A stretch of 64,000 nt of DNA from Actinomadura physcomitrii (GTDB taxonomy: Bacteria; Actinomycetota; Actinomycetes; Streptosporangiales; Streptosporangiaceae), in NCBI RefSeq assembly GCF_008923205.2, contig NZ_WBMS02000006.1, forward strand, positions 124,001-188,000, written 5' to 3'. Of this stretch, positions 39,755 through 49,578 are shown piece after piece. How positions within the stretch are numbered: the stretch's first letter is position 1; each line of letters starts with the position of its first letter. A program made the translations under genes and the position numbers. The notes below the pieces were generated by a model. That model was not told where the DNA came from, made no database searches, and saw only the letters and a list, made by a program, of their open reading frames with translations.

Positions 39755-41206
39755 ATGACCACCGAAACGGTCTCCGGAGAACGGGAAGGCGCGCAGCGCT
39801 CCGCGCCCGACCCGCGGCGATGGTGGGCGCTCGCCGCCGTCGCCGCCGCCCAGCTCATGATCGGCATCGACATGACGATCATGAACATCGCGCTGCCGTC
39901 GCTGCAGCGCTCCCTGCACCTGTCCGACCCGGGACGGCAGTGGGTGATCACCGTCTACGCGCTCGGCTACGGCGGCCTGCTGCTCCTCGGCGGCCGGCTG
40001 TCGGACCTGATCGGCCGCCGCCGCGCGCTGCTGATCGGGCTGGCCGGGTTCGCGCTGGCGTCCGCGCTCGGCGGCGCGGCCCCCGGCCCGGGCACGCTGC
40101 TCACCGCGCGCGCTGCCCAGGGCGTCTTCGGTGCGCTGCTCACCCCGTCCGTACTGGCGACGCTCGCCGCCTGCTTCCCCGCCCCGGCCGAGCGCGGCCG
40201 GGCGTTCGGGATCTACGGGACGGTCATGGGCAGCTCGTCCGGGCTCGGCGTCGTGCTCGGCGGCGTCCTCACCGACTACCTCGACTGGCGCTGGTGCATG
40301 TTCGTCAACGTGCCGATCGCCGCCGCCGCGGCGGCGGGGGTGCTCTACGCGGTCCGCCCGGTGCCGCGCACGCCCGGCGTGAAGATCGACGTCGTCGGGG
40401 CGCTGCTCGCCACCGCGGGGCTGATGGGCCTCGTCCTCGGCTTCGCCCGTGCCGAGCCGGACGGCTGGGGCTCCGCGACCACCGTCGGGCCGCTGGCGGC
40501 CGGCGTCGCGCTGCTCGTGGCGTTCGCGTGGGCGCAGACCCGGGTGTCCGGGCCGCTGCTGCCGCCGCGTGTCGTCCTCGACCGGCGGCGCGGCGGCTCC
40601 TACCTGGCGGTCCTCGGCCTGGCCGTCGGGATGTTCGCCGCCCTGTTCTTCCTCACCTTCTACCTGCAGAACGTGCTCGGCTACTCGCCGGTGCGGGCCG
40701 GCGTCGCGTTCCTACCGCTCACCGCCGGGCTGATGCTCGGCGTCCGGGGAGTGAGCCTGCTGCTCGTCCGGGCGCCGGTGCGGGCGCTGCTCGTCCCGGG
40801 CCTGCTGGTGATCGCCGCCGGGCTCGCGCTGCTCGGCACCGCCGGAGTCGACAGCGGCTACTGGACGCACGTGCTGCCGGTGTTCCTGCTCGTCGGGCTC
40901 GGCACCGGGTGCGTGCTCGTCACCGCCAACAGCACGGCCACGCTCGGCGCGGGACCCGACACGGCCGTGGCCGGCGCGGGCGTCATGACATCGCAGCAGA
41001 TCGGCGCGTCCCTCGGCACCGCCCTGCTCAGCACCGTCGCCGGGACGGCCGCCGCGCACTACCTGCGGGCGCACCCGGGCGGGGCGGCGCGCGCGGCCGT
41101 GCACGGCTTCGACGTCGCGAGCCTCGGCGCGGCCGGCGCGCTGTGCCTCGTCGCGGCGGCGGTGTTCCTCATCACCGGCCGGGCGTCCGCCGCCCGGCCG
41201 TCATGA
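39755..41206 (+). CDS. MFS drug/solute exporter, DHA2 (14-helix) type
   Basis: 483-residue integral membrane protein with about 14 hydrophobic helices. It has the DHA2 motif A in GGRLSDLIGRRRALLIGLAG and motif C-like GSSSGLGVVLGGVLTDYLDW. It should be a proton-driven exporter, possibly of a toxic compound recognised by the divergent TetR. The last two stop codons here share the self-complementary TCATGA with the convergent DUF5954 gene, a 6-nt tail-to-tail overlap. Confidence 0.8.
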   Translation: MTTETVSGEREGAQRSAPDPRRWWALAAVAAAQLMIGIDMTIMNIALPSLQRSLHLSDPGRQWVITVYALGYGGLLLLGGRLSDLIGRRRALLIGLAGFALASALGGAAPGPGTLLTARAAQGVFGALLTPSVLATLAACFPAPAERGRAFGIYGTVMGSSSGLGVVLGGVLTDYLDWRWCMFVNVPIAAAAAAGVLYAVRPVPRTPGVKIDVVGALLATAGLMGLVLGFARAEPDGWGSATTVGPLAAGVALLVAFAWAQTRVSGPLLPPRVVLDRRRGGSYLAVLGLAVGMFAALFFLTFYLQNVLGYSPVRAGVAFLPLTAGLMLGVRGVSLLLVRAPVRALLVPGLLVIAAGLALLGTAGVDSGYWTHVLPVFLLVGLGTGCVLVTANSTATLGAGPDTAVAGAGVMTSQQIGASLGTALLSTVAGTAAAHYLRAHPGGAARAAVHGFDVASLGAAGALCLVAAAVFLITGRASAARPS

Positions 41207-42184
41207 GGTCTCCTCGTCCTCGTAGCCGGTGCCGGACAGGCCGTAGCGCTCCTCGTCGGAGGGGCGCGGGCCCTCCGGGCCGTCCCGGCCGAGCCGCAGC
41301 ATCCGCGAGATGCGGACGGTGCGGAACTCGCGCCCCGCCGCCGTGAACGCGTGCCCGCTCGCCGCCTCGATCTGCTCGGCGGCCCGCTCCCACTCCGCCA
41401 GCTCGGCCGGATCGGGCGGGTCGCCCTGGAACTCGCGCAGCCGCGGCAGCAGGTCGGCGAAGTAGCGGGCCAGCCGGCGGCGCGTCTCGTCCGGGTCGTC
41501 GCCGCCGGTCAGCGGCGCCCAGCCGTTCTCCTTGACCTCGACCGCGATGAACGTCGGCGGCAGCAGCACCACGCCCGGGTGCGTCCGCACCGCGTGCCGC
41601 GCCTCCGCCAGCACCATGGCCGGGACGGAGCCCGGCACCGGCATGAAGCCGACCAGGTTCAGCCGCAGCTGCGCCTCCCACCGGCCGGCCGGCGCCGCCG
41701 GCTCCAGCAGATGGCCGCGGAGCATCCCGTCGCCGCACGCGCCGGGCGTGTCGGTCGGCCGCGGCGGCTCCATCACCCGGTCGCCGAGCAGCGTGTACTT
41801 CTCCACCCGGATGATCCGGTAGCGCCGGTCGCCGATCTCCCACTCGTCCTTCGGCAGCTGCGCGCCCTCCTCGGGGTCGAGCCGGGCCGCCGCCGCGAGC
41901 ATCGCCCGCGCGACGCCGGGCGGGTGGCCGCCGTCCGCCGCGTCCCGGCGCAGGTCCGCGGCCAGGCCGTAGCGGGCGGTGGACGGGTCGGTCGAGCCGA
42001 GGCAGCCGATGCGCCACTCGGCGCCGGTCTGCACCGCGTACCCGAAGTCGGGGGACCCGGCCGGAAGGAGCCTGGGGAACGCCAGGATCGCGTCGCCGAT
42101 CTCGCGGTCCCGCACGGCCGCGACGGGATCGAGGGAGGCGACCAGGTTGATGTGGTCGTACCCCGGCATCAACGGGAACGTCAT
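41201..42184 (-). CDS. DUF5954-type protein
   Basis: 327-residue soluble protein that I associate with DUF5954. It has recurring RWEAQLRLNLVGFMPVPGSV, GGHPPGVARAMLAAAARLDP and a C-terminal FRTVRISRMLRLGRDGPEGP. No catalytic motif or membrane segment is visible, and the function is unknown. ATG 42184 sits after an AGGACATGA-type sequence with weak Shine-Dalgarno. Confidence 0.55.
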   Translation of the reverse strand: MTFPLMPGYDHINLVASLDPVAAVRDREIGDAILAFPRLLPAGSPDFGYAVQTGAEWRIGCLGSTDPSTARYGLAADLRRDAADGGHPPGVARAMLAAAARLDPEEGAQLPKDEWEIGDRRYRIIRVEKYTLLGDRVMEPPRPTDTPGACGDGMLRGHLLEPAAPAGRWEAQLRLNLVGFMPVPGSVPAMVLAEARHAVRTHPGVVLLPPTFIAVEVKENGWAPLTGGDDPDETRRRLARYFADLLPRLREFQGDPPDPAELAEWERAAEQIEAASGHAFTAAGREFRTVRISRMLRLGRDGPEGPRPSDEERYGLSGTGYEDEETS

Positions 42185-42400
42185 GTCCTCATGTTCGGTA
42201 CCCGCGCGCCGTCCCGCAGCGGAATCCGCGGAACCGGGCGGCCGCTGACGTGCGACTTCTCCCTGTCGACGGCTTATGTCCGACAGATGATGCGCTCCGC
42301 GCGGCCGCGTTCCGGGCGCCGTGCCCGGCGCCGCGTCCTCCGCCTCCCGGCGGCGGGCGCGTCTAGACTGGTGGCCGGATCGACACCGGGGGATGAGGCG

Positions 42401-44623
42401 ATGGTCCCGGATTCCCGCGACACGGCTCGCACCGACACGGCTCTGGCAGACTCGGCGCTGTTCGGCGCGCTGGTCACCGAGGTGCCGTTCGGCGTCGCGT
42501 TCCTCGACGGCCGGCTGCGCCTGCGCCGCGCCAACGCGGCCCTGCGCGCGCTGCTGCGCGGCGGCGGCGCCGGCGGCCGCAACGGCGTCAACCCCGTCGG
42601 GCGGCGGCTCGCCGAGGTGCTGGACGGCGAGTTCGCGGCGGTCCTCGAACCGGCGCTGCGCGGCGTCCTCGGCGACGGCCGCGCGGTCACCGGCCTGGAG
42701 GTCCGCGGCCCCGCGCCCGCCCCCGACTCCGGCGCGGGCCCCGCCCCCGGCACCGATCCCGGCGGGCCCGACGCGTGCGGCGAGCGGGTCTGGGTCTGCG
42801 CCTGCCTGCCGGTGCGCGGGCCCGGCGGCGCGATCCTCGGCGCGGCGCTGATCGTCCAGGACGAGACGGTCCGCCGCGCGGTCGAGGACGCCATCACCCG
42901 CCGCACCGAGCGGTACCGGTCGCTGGTCGAGGCGACGACCCCGGTGGTGTGGACGACCACCGCGGACGGCGCCGCCGGCGAGGACGCGCCGCACTGGCGC
43001 GCCGTCACCGGCCAGACCCCCGAGGCGTACGCGCAGGGCGGCTGGATCGCGGCCGTGCACCCGGAGGACTACGACCGCGTCGCCGCCGAGTGGCGCGACT
43101 GCATGCGCGACGGGCGCGTCCTGGAGGTGGACTGCCGCGTCCTCACCGCGGCCGGCGGGCGGCGGCACTTCGAGGTGCGGGCCGTGCCGATCCGGCGGGA
43201 CGGCGCGGTGATCGAGTGGGTGTGCGCCGGGACGGACGTCACCGGCCGCCGCGACGCCGAGGAGATGCGCGGCCGGCTCACCGGCCAGCTGTCGGCCGCC
43301 GCGCTGCGCACCGCCCGGCTCCAGCAGGCCACCTCGATGCTCGCCGAGGCGCTGACCGTGGGCGAGGTCGTCCGGGTCATCGTGGAGGTCGGCCAGTCCG
43401 CGGTCGGCGTCGACCACTGCACGGTCGCGCTGCTGGACGAGGGCCGGACGCGGCTCACCCCGATCGTCCCGGCCGACCCGCCGTCCGGCGTGGACGCGGA
43501 CACCGGACCGGACACCGGACCGGACACCGGACCGGACGCCGGACGCGACGGCTCGGACGGCTCGGACCGCTCGGACCCGTGGCCGGACACCGTCGCCGTC
43601 GCGGAGCCGACCGTGCTGTCGGCGGCGGCGCGCGACGGCCGCCCGTTCGTCGCCGAGAACCCCGCCGAGCTGCGCCGCCAGCTCGGGGAGGCCGCCGCCG
43701 CGACGGAGATGCTGCGCGGCCCCGGCGAGCAGGCGTGGGTGGCGCTGCCGCTGCTGGCGGCGGGCGCGCCGATCGGGGTGCTGCGCTTCGCCTTCACCCG
43801 CACCCGGTTCCTCACCGAGGACGAGCAGGTGTTCCTGGAGGCGCTCGCCGGGCAGTGCGCGCTGGCGGTCGAGCGGGCGCTGCTGTTCGAGCGCGAGCAC
43901 CGCACCGCCGAGCAGCTCCAGCGCAGCCTGCTGCCGGGCGACCTGCCGAGCTCCCCGGAGCTGCGGATGGCCGCCCGCTACGACCCGGTGACCCGGCACG
44001 TGCAGGTCGGCGGCGACTGGTACGACGTGTTCAAGCTGCCCGGCGGCCGGCTCGCGGTCGTCGTCGGCGACGTGATGGGCAAGGGCGTGCTGGCCGCCGC
44101 GATCATGGGCCGGGTGCGCAACGCGCTGCGCGCGCTCGCGCTCACCGACCCGCGGCCCGCCGCCGTCCTGTCCGGGCTGGACCGGCTGTTCAGCGCGACC
44201 GAGGACGCCGAGCAGTTCACCACCGTCGCCTACCTGATGATCGACCCGTCGACCGGGCGGGGCCTGTACACCAGCGCCGGGCATCCGCCGCCGCTGCTGC
44301 TGCCCGCGGGCGGGCCGGCGGGGCTCAGCGACGTCGAGGCGGGCACCCCGCTCGGCTGGCCGAGCCACCGGCAGCAGACGAGCTTCTCGCTGTCGCCCGG
44401 CGACACCGTCGTGCTGTACTCCGACGGGCTGGTGGAGAACCGCCGGCGCGGCGTCGACACCGGGCTCGGCGACCTGGTCGCCGCCGCGGCGGAGCTGGCG
44501 CCGGACGCCGCCGCCGACCCGCGCCGGGTCGTCGACCACCTGGTGGCCCGGCTGCTCGCGGGGTACGAGCAGTCCGACGACGTGACGCTGCTCGCGCTGC
44601 ACGTTCCGGCATCGGCGAAGTAG
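42401..44623 (+). CDS. PAS-GAF-SpoIIE (PP2C) phosphatase
   Basis: 740-residue cytosolic serine phosphatase of the RsbU/SpoIIE type, likely acting on an anti-anti-sigma factor. An N-terminal PAS-like region (about 24-150) precedes a PAS domain (about 165-290, with PAC end RRHFEVRAVPIRRDGAVIEW). A GAF domain (about 310-495) follows, then the PP2C domain (about 515-735, GGDWYDVFKLPGGRLAVVVG, GDVMGKG, YTSAGHPPPLLL). A 12-nt repeat encodes DTGP x3 within the GAF. A TAGACT box at 42364 supports a short leader and the ATG at 42401. Partner regulators are not adjacent. Confidence 0.85.
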   Translation: MVPDSRDTARTDTALADSALFGALVTEVPFGVAFLDGRLRLRRANAALRALLRGGGAGGRNGVNPVGRRLAEVLDGEFAAVLEPALRGVLGDGRAVTGLEVRGPAPAPDSGAGPAPGTDPGGPDACGERVWVCACLPVRGPGGAILGAALIVQDETVRRAVEDAITRRTERYRSLVEATTPVVWTTTADGAAGEDAPHWRAVTGQTPEAYAQGGWIAAVHPEDYDRVAAEWRDCMRDGRVLEVDCRVLTAAGGRRHFEVRAVPIRRDGAVIEWVCAGTDVTGRRDAEEMRGRLTGQLSAAALRTARLQQATSMLAEALTVGEVVRVIVEVGQSAVGVDHCTVALLDEGRTRLTPIVPADPPSGVDADTGPDTGPDTGPDAGRDGSDGSDRSDPWPDTVAVAEPTVLSAAARDGRPFVAENPAELRRQLGEAAAATEMLRGPGEQAWVALPLLAAGAPIGVLRFAFTRTRFLTEDEQVFLEALAGQCALAVERALLFEREHRTAEQLQRSLLPGDLPSSPELRMAARYDPVTRHVQVGGDWYDVFKLPGGRLAVVVGDVMGKGVLAAAIMGRVRNALRALALTDPRPAAVLSGLDRLFSATEDAEQFTTVAYLMIDPSTGRGLYTSAGHPPPLLLPAGGPAGLSDVEAGTPLGWPSHRQQTSFSLSPGDTVVLYSDGLVENRRRGVDTGLGDLVAAAAELAPDAAADPRRVVDHLVARLLAGYEQSDDVTLLALHVPASAK
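43499..43534 (+). repeat. 12-bp tandem repeat, three copies
   Basis: GACACCGGACCG repeated three times in frame within the phosphatase gene, encoding DTGP units. It is followed by Ser-Asp-rich codons. It is a likely length-variable linker inside the GAF domain. Confidence 0.85.
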
Positions 44624-44628
44624 GGGAG

Positions 44629-44642
44629 CCCGGCAGGCCGGG
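44629..44642. terminator. Small hairpin after the phosphatase gene
   Basis: CCCGGC-AG-GCCGGG begins 5 nt after the phosphatase stop. The stem is only 6 bp and there is no U-tract, so termination is weak or absent and some transcription may continue into ppa. Confidence 0.35.
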
Positions 44643-44665
44643 TACGACCCCGCGGGGGAGGCACC

Positions 44666-45166
44666 ATGGAAATCGAGATGATCGTCGAGATCCCGCGTGG
44701 ATCGCGCAACAAGTACGAGATGGACCACCGGCTCGGGCGCATCCGCCTGGACCGGATGCTGTTCACCTCCACGCAGTACCCGGTGGACTACGGCTACGTC
44801 CCCGACACGCTCGCCGAGGACGGCGACCCGCTGGACGCGATGGTGCTGCTGGAGGAGCCGACGTTCCCCGGCTGCCAGGTGTCGGTCCGCAGCGTCGGGG
44901 TGTTCTGGATGCACGACGGCGGCGAGCCCGATGCCAAGATCCTCACGGTGCCGGCGCGGGACGTCCGCTACGAGTCGGTCCGCGACCTCGGCGACGTGCC
45001 CACGTACTTCCTGGACGAGATCGCGCACTTCTTCGACATCTACAAGAACCTGGAGCCCGGCAAGGACACCGACGTGCGCGGCTGGCAGGACCGCGACGTC
45101 GCCGACCGGGAGATCGGCCAGTCCATCGAGCGCGCCGCCGACGCGCACCTGGCCCGCACGCGCTGA
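44666..45166 (+). CDS. ppa: Inorganic pyrophosphatase (family I)
   Basis: 166-residue soluble Mg2+-dependent enzyme hydrolysing pyrophosphate to phosphate, pulling biosynthetic reactions forward. The signature EDGDPLDAMVLLEEP with its three Asp ligands is at about 51-65. The N-terminal EIPRGSRNKYEMDHRLGRIRLDR substrate loop and YPVDYGYVPDT are also present. Length is typical for bacterial PPA. ATG after GGGGGAGG. Housekeeping gene. Confidence 0.95.
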   Translation: MEIEMIVEIPRGSRNKYEMDHRLGRIRLDRMLFTSTQYPVDYGYVPDTLAEDGDPLDAMVLLEEPTFPGCQVSVRSVGVFWMHDGGEPDAKILTVPARDVRYESVRDLGDVPTYFLDEIAHFFDIYKNLEPGKDTDVRGWQDRDVADREIGQSIERAADAHLARTR

Positions 45167-45295
45167 CCGCCCGGCCACACCTCGCCCGGCGTCCGGCGGT
45201 TCCGGTCTGGGACGATGTCACGATCCGGGCGGGCGTCCCGTCCTCGGGGGTGAGGGCGGGCGCGCGCGTGCCCGGCCGGGAGAGGCTGAACGATC

Positions 45296-46186
45296 ATGTC
45301 TGATGTCTTCGAGGAGCACCGCGACCTGCTGTTCGCGGTCGCCTACCGGATGCTCGGCACCGCCGCGGACGCCGAGGACGCCGTCCAGGACGCGTGGCTG
45401 CGCTGGTCCTCCGCCGACCGCTCGGACGTCCAGGACCCCAAGGCCTACCTCGTCCGGATCACCACGAACGTGGCGCTGGACCGGCTGCGGTCGGCGCGCG
45501 CGCAGCGCGAGACCTACGTCGGCCCGTGGCTGCCCGAGCCGATGCTGACCTCGCCGGACGTCGCGGCCGAGGGCGCCGAGCTGGCGGAGTCGGTGTCGAT
45601 GGCGATGCTGGTGGTGCTGGAGACCCTCAGCCCGCTGGAGCGCGCCGTGTTCGTGTTGAAGGAGGTGTTCGGCTACCCGTACGCGGAGATCGCGCGGGCG
45701 CTGGACCGCGCGGAGACGTCGGTGCGGCAGCTCGGCACCCGGGCCCGCAAGCACGTGGAGGCGCGCCGTCCCCGGTTCGAGGCGGGCGGCGCCGAGCGGC
45801 GCGCCGCGACCGAGCGGTTCCTCGAGGCGGTCGTCGGCGGGGACATCAACCGGCTCATGGAGACCCTCGCCCCCGACGTGACGCTGTGGACCGACGGCGG
45901 CGGCAAGGTCCGCGCGCCGCGGAAGATCGTGCACGGCGCGGACCTCATCGCCCGGTTCTTCGCGAACATCACCACCCGCCCCTACGAGGGCGTCGACCCG
46001 GCCGACTGGCTGCTGCGCCGGGTCGAGATCAACGGCGGGCCCGCGGTGGTCGTGTCCGGCCCGGACGGGCCGATCAGCGTGATCACCGCCACCGCCGGCG
46101 CCGACGGGCGCGTCCGGGACATCCAGCTGGTGGCGAACCCGGACAAGCTCCGCGCGATCGCGGAGGGCCGCACGCTGACAATGTGA
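45296..46186 (+). CDS. sigJ: ECF41 sigma factor, SigJ-like
   Basis: 296-residue RNA polymerase sigma factor. Region 2 (LLFAVAYRMLGTAADAEDAV) and region 4 (LSPLERAVFVLKEVFGYPYA) are followed by a SnoaL-like C-terminal domain. The ECF41 hallmarks are present: WLPEP at 78-82 in the linker and NPDKL at about 281-285. In ECF41 factors the C-terminal domain replaces a separate anti-sigma factor. Usually a COE-family oxidoreductase gene neighbours it; none is seen here. ATG after GAGAGG. Confidence 0.85.
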   Translation: MSDVFEEHRDLLFAVAYRMLGTAADAEDAVQDAWLRWSSADRSDVQDPKAYLVRITTNVALDRLRSARAQRETYVGPWLPEPMLTSPDVAAEGAELAESVSMAMLVVLETLSPLERAVFVLKEVFGYPYAEIARALDRAETSVRQLGTRARKHVEARRPRFEAGGAERRAATERFLEAVVGGDINRLMETLAPDVTLWTDGGGKVRAPRKIVHGADLIARFFANITTRPYEGVDPADWLLRRVEINGGPAVVVSGPDGPISVITATAGADGRVRDIQLVANPDKLRAIAEGRTLTM

Positions 46187-46195
46187 CGCGGGCGG

Positions 46196-46702
46196 CTACC
46201 GGTCGACGGTGCGGCGCCTGCCGCCGAACATCTTCGGCGGCGGGCCCGCGGTGGTCGCCGGGGTCGGCACCGGACGCACCGTCGCGTACGCCTCCGGGGC
46301 CGGGTCGTCCGCCGCGTCCACCGGGGTGAGCCGGACGATCCACGACTCGCCCGCCCAGGTCCGCACCTGGCCCTCGTGGTCGCGGGCGTTCAGCCGCTCC
46401 TTGGCCAGCAGCGGCGCGACCTCGTCCCACAGCCCGGTGCCCGGCTCGACCCGCGCGCACTCGGCGGTGAAGGCGACGAGCCGGCCGCCCTTGTCCTTGC
46501 TGCGCAGGATGACGGTGACCCGGTCGGCCTCGGGCAGGCCCGGCAGGGGCTGCTCGCCCTCGCCGCCGGTCAGCACGTACGCCGACCCGTCGTGCCACAC
46601 ATGCCAGGCGGCGCGTGGCTGCGGCAGCCCGGGCAGGTCCAGCCAGAGCAGCCCGGACTTCTTCGCCGCCTCGTCGACCAGCGCGCGGTTCAGCTCACCC
46701 AC
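46196..46702 (-). CDS. Conserved hypothetical protein
   Basis: 168 residues from a GTG. It is rich in short beta strands (AWHVWHDGSAYVLTGGEGEQ, VTVILRSKDKGGRLVAFTAE) and suggests a split-barrel fold like pyridoxamine-phosphate-oxidase-type proteins, but no cofactor motif is clear. The C-terminus is Pro-rich and basic (PPPKMFGGRRRTVDR). It is divergent from the CitE-like gene with 39 nt between, and it converges on sigJ. Confidence 0.55.
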   Translation of the reverse strand: MGELNRALVDEAAKKSGLLWLDLPGLPQPRAAWHVWHDGSAYVLTGGEGEQPLPGLPEADRVTVILRSKDKGGRLVAFTAECARVEPGTGLWDEVAPLLAKERLNARDHEGQVRTWAGESWIVRLTPVDAADDPAPEAYATVRPVPTPATTAGPPPKMFGGRRRTVDR

Positions 46703-46741
46703 GCCGAAAGCGTCTCACACCCGGTGGATACCATCCGGCCC

Positions 46742-47683
46742 ATGCGCTCTCGACGTACCACCCTCGCGGTCCCCGGCAGCAATCCCCGTTTCATCGAGAA
46801 GGCGCAGGGGCTCCCCGCCGACGAGATCTTCCTCGACCTGGAGGACGCCGTCGCGCCGTCCGCCAAGGAGGACGCCCGCAAGACCGTCGTCGCCGCGCTC
46901 AACGACGGCGACTGGACGGGCAAGACCCGGGTGGTGCGGATCAACGACCTGGAGACGCACTGGGCGTACCGGGACGTGATCGAGGTCGTCGAGGGCGCGG
47001 GCGCGAACCTCGACGCGATCATGCTGCCGAAGGCGTCGGACGCCACCCACGTCCAGTGGCTCGACCGGCTCCTCACCCAGATCGAGAAGGCCACCGGCCT
47101 GGAGCCGGGCCGCATCGGCATCGAGGCGCAGATCGAGGACGCCAAGGGCATGGTGAACATCGACGCGATCGCCGCGTCGTCGCCGCGGCTGGAGTCGCTG
47201 GTGTTCGGCCCCGGCGACCTGATGGCCTCGATCAACATGCGGACGCTCGTGGTCGGTGAGCAGCCGCCCGGCTACCCCGAGGGCGACGCCTACCACTACA
47301 TCCTCATGCGGATCCTGATGGCCGCGCGCGCCAACGACCTGCAGGCGATCGACGGGCCGTACTTCAACGTCCGGGACGTGGACGCCTTCACCCGGGTCGC
47401 CAAGCGCTCGGCCGCGCTCGGGTTCGACGGCAAGTGGGTGCTGCACCCGGCGCAGATCGACGCCGGGAACGCGGTGTTCTCCCCGTCGCAGGAGGACTAC
47501 GACCACGCCGAGCTGATCCTGGACGCCTACGAGCACTACGTCACCGTCGAGGGACGCGGCGCCGCGACGCTCGGGGACGAGATGATCGATGAGGCGTCCC
47601 GGAAGATGGCGCTGGTCGTCGCGGTCAAGGGGCGCGCCGCCGGGATGGCCCGGACCAAGCGCTTCGCCCCCCCGGCGACCTGA
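46742..47683 (+). CDS. CitE-like CoA-ester lyase (HpcH/HpaI family)
   Basis: 313-residue TIM-barrel lyase of the CitE/malyl-CoA lyase group, cleaving or forming beta-hydroxyacyl-CoA esters such as malyl-CoA or citramalyl-CoA. Features: RSRRTTLAVPGSNPRFIEKA at the N-terminus, the acidic DEIFLDLEDAVAPSAKEDAR metal region, QIEDAKGMVNIDAI and LVFGPGDLMASI. A TACCAT box 7 nt before the ATG indicates a leaderless transcript. Stand-alone, so the substrate is not fixed by context. Confidence 0.8.
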   Translation: MRSRRTTLAVPGSNPRFIEKAQGLPADEIFLDLEDAVAPSAKEDARKTVVAALNDGDWTGKTRVVRINDLETHWAYRDVIEVVEGAGANLDAIMLPKASDATHVQWLDRLLTQIEKATGLEPGRIGIEAQIEDAKGMVNIDAIAASSPRLESLVFGPGDLMASINMRTLVVGEQPPGYPEGDAYHYILMRILMAARANDLQAIDGPYFNVRDVDAFTRVAKRSAALGFDGKWVLHPAQIDAGNAVFSPSQEDYDHAELILDAYEHYVTVEGRGAATLGDEMIDEASRKMALVVAVKGRAAGMARTKRFAPPAT

Positions 47684-47735
47684 CGGGACGTACCATTCGT
47701 CCCACACGGTGACACCGTCGCGGGGAGAGGATCAG

Positions 47736-49115
47736 GTGGCGATGGCAGGGGACGGGAACGGCTGGGCCCCGCTCGATCCCGGCATGTCGGACGAGCCCGG
47801 GCGGGGGCCGGCACCGGAGCCCGCCGCGCCTCAGCCGCCCCCGGCACACGCCCCCGGCCCGCCCAACCCGGTCGGCCCACCCGGCCCGGTCGCGCCGGCC
47901 GGCTGGACGTGGCCCGCGGGCCAAGGCGCCCCACCACCCCACCCGGCGCCCCAGCCCTATCCGGGCCATTACGGCGCGCCGCCGCCGCCCTACGGCGCGC
48001 CCTACGGGCCGCCGTACCCCGCGGCCTACGGTCCCTACGTCCCGCAAGGGTTCACCGGGTACGGGCCGCCGCGGCCGAAGGGCCCGTGGACGGCCGAGCC
48101 CCCGCCCGGCACCCCGTTCCACCGGATGGCGCGGACACCGCTGCACCACTGGTGGCGGCCGCTCGCCGGCAGCGCGGCGATCGTCGTCGTGGGCATGGCG
48201 CTGACGATCGGCATGATGATCGTCGCACTCGTCGTCCGGGTCATCGCGACCGGCGAGGCGCCCGACACCACCGGCAGCGGCTCGGACACGATCCTCGGGA
48301 ACTCCACCGCGGACCTGGCGTTCAACCTCGCCGCCATCGCGGTCTTCCTGCCGGTCGCGCTGCTCGCGGCGTGGCTGCTGCAGCGGCGCAGGCCCGGCAC
48401 CCTCGCCTCCGTCACCGGCCGGGTCCGCCGGCGCTGGCTGCTCACCTGCTGCGCCCTCGCCGTCGGGTACTGCGCGGTGTCGTACGCCTCGTCGATCGTC
48501 GCCGCCGCGTTCCTGCCCGACGACTCCTCCGGCGGCGAGCACTGGGTCGGCTGGGGCCGGTTCGTGCCCGCGGCCATCGTGATCATCCTGCTGGTGCCGC
48601 TCCAGTCGTCGGCGGAGGAGGTCGTCTTCCGCGGCTGGCTGCTGCAGGCCATCGGTGCCTGCACGCTGCAGACCCGCACCGGACGGGTCGGGCGCGCCTT
48701 CAGCACCGTCTTCCGCACCCCCTGGCCCGGGATCGTCATCGGCTCCGCCGCGTTCACCTCCTTGCACGGCTACACCGGCTGGGGCATCCTCGACATCTTC
48801 GTGTTCGGCGCGGTCGCCGCCTGGCTCGCGACGCGGACGGGCGGCCTCGAGTCCGGCATCGCGCTGCACGTCTGCAACAACCTGCTGGCCTTCCTCGGTC
48901 CCGCCGCGGTCGGGGAGCTCGACATCAACGAGGGCTCGGTGCCGTGGCAGGCCGTCGCCGCCGACGTCGCGCCGATGCTGCTGTACGCGGCCGCCGTCGT
49001 GTGGCTGGCGCGCCGCAAGAAGATCCAGACCGTCACGTCCGTGCCGGCGGACGCCCCCGGCCCGGACGCGCTCCCGCAGGACCCCGAGCCCGAGTTCGCC
49101 TCACGGCCCCAGTAG
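47736..49115 (+). CDS. CPBP-family intramembrane metalloprotease
   Basis: 459-residue membrane protein. The first 130 residues are a Pro/Gly/Tyr-rich cytosolic tail ([20 protein letters not shown]). About eight helices follow. The CPBP (Abi) motifs are intact: EE-x3-R in [12 protein letters not shown], a His in [10 protein letters not shown], and H-x3-N in [11 protein letters not shown]. Such proteases process membrane or prenylated proteins. GTG 47736 is favoured by GGGGAGAGG at 5 nt; an ATG at 47742 is possible. Its 3' end overlaps the convergent Nudix gene by 15 nt. Confidence 0.8.
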   Translation: MAMAGDGNGWAPLDPGMSDEPGRGPAPEPAAPQPPPAHAPGPPNPVGPPGPVAPAGWTWPAGQGAPPPHPAPQPYPGHYGAPPPPYGAPYGPPYPAAYGPYVPQGFTGYGPPRPKGPWTAEPPPGTPFHRMARTPLHHWWRPLAGSAAIVVVGMALTIGMMIVALVVRVIATGEAPDTTGSGSDTILGNSTADLAFNLAAIAVFLPVALLAAWLLQRRRPGTLASVTGRVRRRWLLTCCALAVGYCAVSYASSIVAAAFLPDDSSGGEHWVGWGRFVPAAIVIILLVPLQSSAEEVVFRGWLLQAIGACTLQTRTGRVGRAFSTVFRTPWPGIVIGSAAFTSLHGYTGWGILDIFVFGAVAAWLATRTGGLESGIALHVCNNLLAFLGPAAVGELDINEGSVPWQAVAADVAPMLLYAAAVVWLARRKKIQTVTSVPADAPGPDALPQDPEPEFASRPQ

Positions 49116-49496
49116 CCCCCACGACTCCAGCGCCTCGACCAGGCCGTCCGTCAGCGGGAGGCCGCGCAGTTCCGCCGCGGTGACCCAGCGGGCGTCGGCG
49201 GCGTCGTCGCCGGCCCGCAGGACGCCGCCGACCACCCGGGCCTCGTAGTCGTGGATCTCGTAGACGACCCCGCCGGGACCGGGACGGTCCACCGACCCGG
49301 CGAGCGCGCCCGCCACCACGTCCAGGCCCGTCTCCTCCTTCAGCTCCCGGACCACCGCGGCGGCGTCGTCCTCGCCCGGCTCGACCCGCCCGCCCGGCAC
49401 CGACCACAGCCCGGCGCCCGGCGGCCGGCCGCGCCGTACCAGCAGCAGCCGTCCGCTCCCGTCCCTGACGATCCCGCCGACGCAGCGCACCCTCAT
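49101..49496 (-). CDS. Nudix hydrolase
   Basis: 131-residue Nudix-fold pyrophosphohydrolase. The full Nudix box G-x5-E-x7-REL-x-EE-x-GL is present ([20 protein letters not shown] then ETGLD), so Mg2+ binding is intact. Substrates could be oxidised nucleotides or nucleoside-diphosphate derivatives; sequence alone does not tell. Start at ATG 49496. The tail overlaps the CPBP gene end. Confidence 0.85.
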   Translation of the reverse strand: MRVRCVGGIVRDGSGRLLLVRRGRPPGAGLWSVPGGRVEPGEDDAAAVVRELKEETGLDVVAGALAGSVDRPGPGGVVYEIHDYEARVVGGVLRAGDDAADARWVTAAELRGLPLTDGLVEALESWGLLGP

Positions 49497-49578
49497 GCCA
49501 CCATTTTGTCGCGCCTTGCCCGGTCCGCTACCTCGGGGAACTTGACGGCGGAGGGAGGCGGCGCGCAGGGTGGATATC

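Noticed and set aside
39349..41206. SnoaL plus MFS as part of a polyketide cluster
   Set aside because: No synthase, ketoreductase or aromatase genes are present in the window; a simple TetR-controlled unit is enough.
41201..45178. A 1325-codon minus-strand frame
   Set aside because: Only the last 327 codons (DUF5954-type) are supported; the rest is antisense to the phosphatase and ppa.
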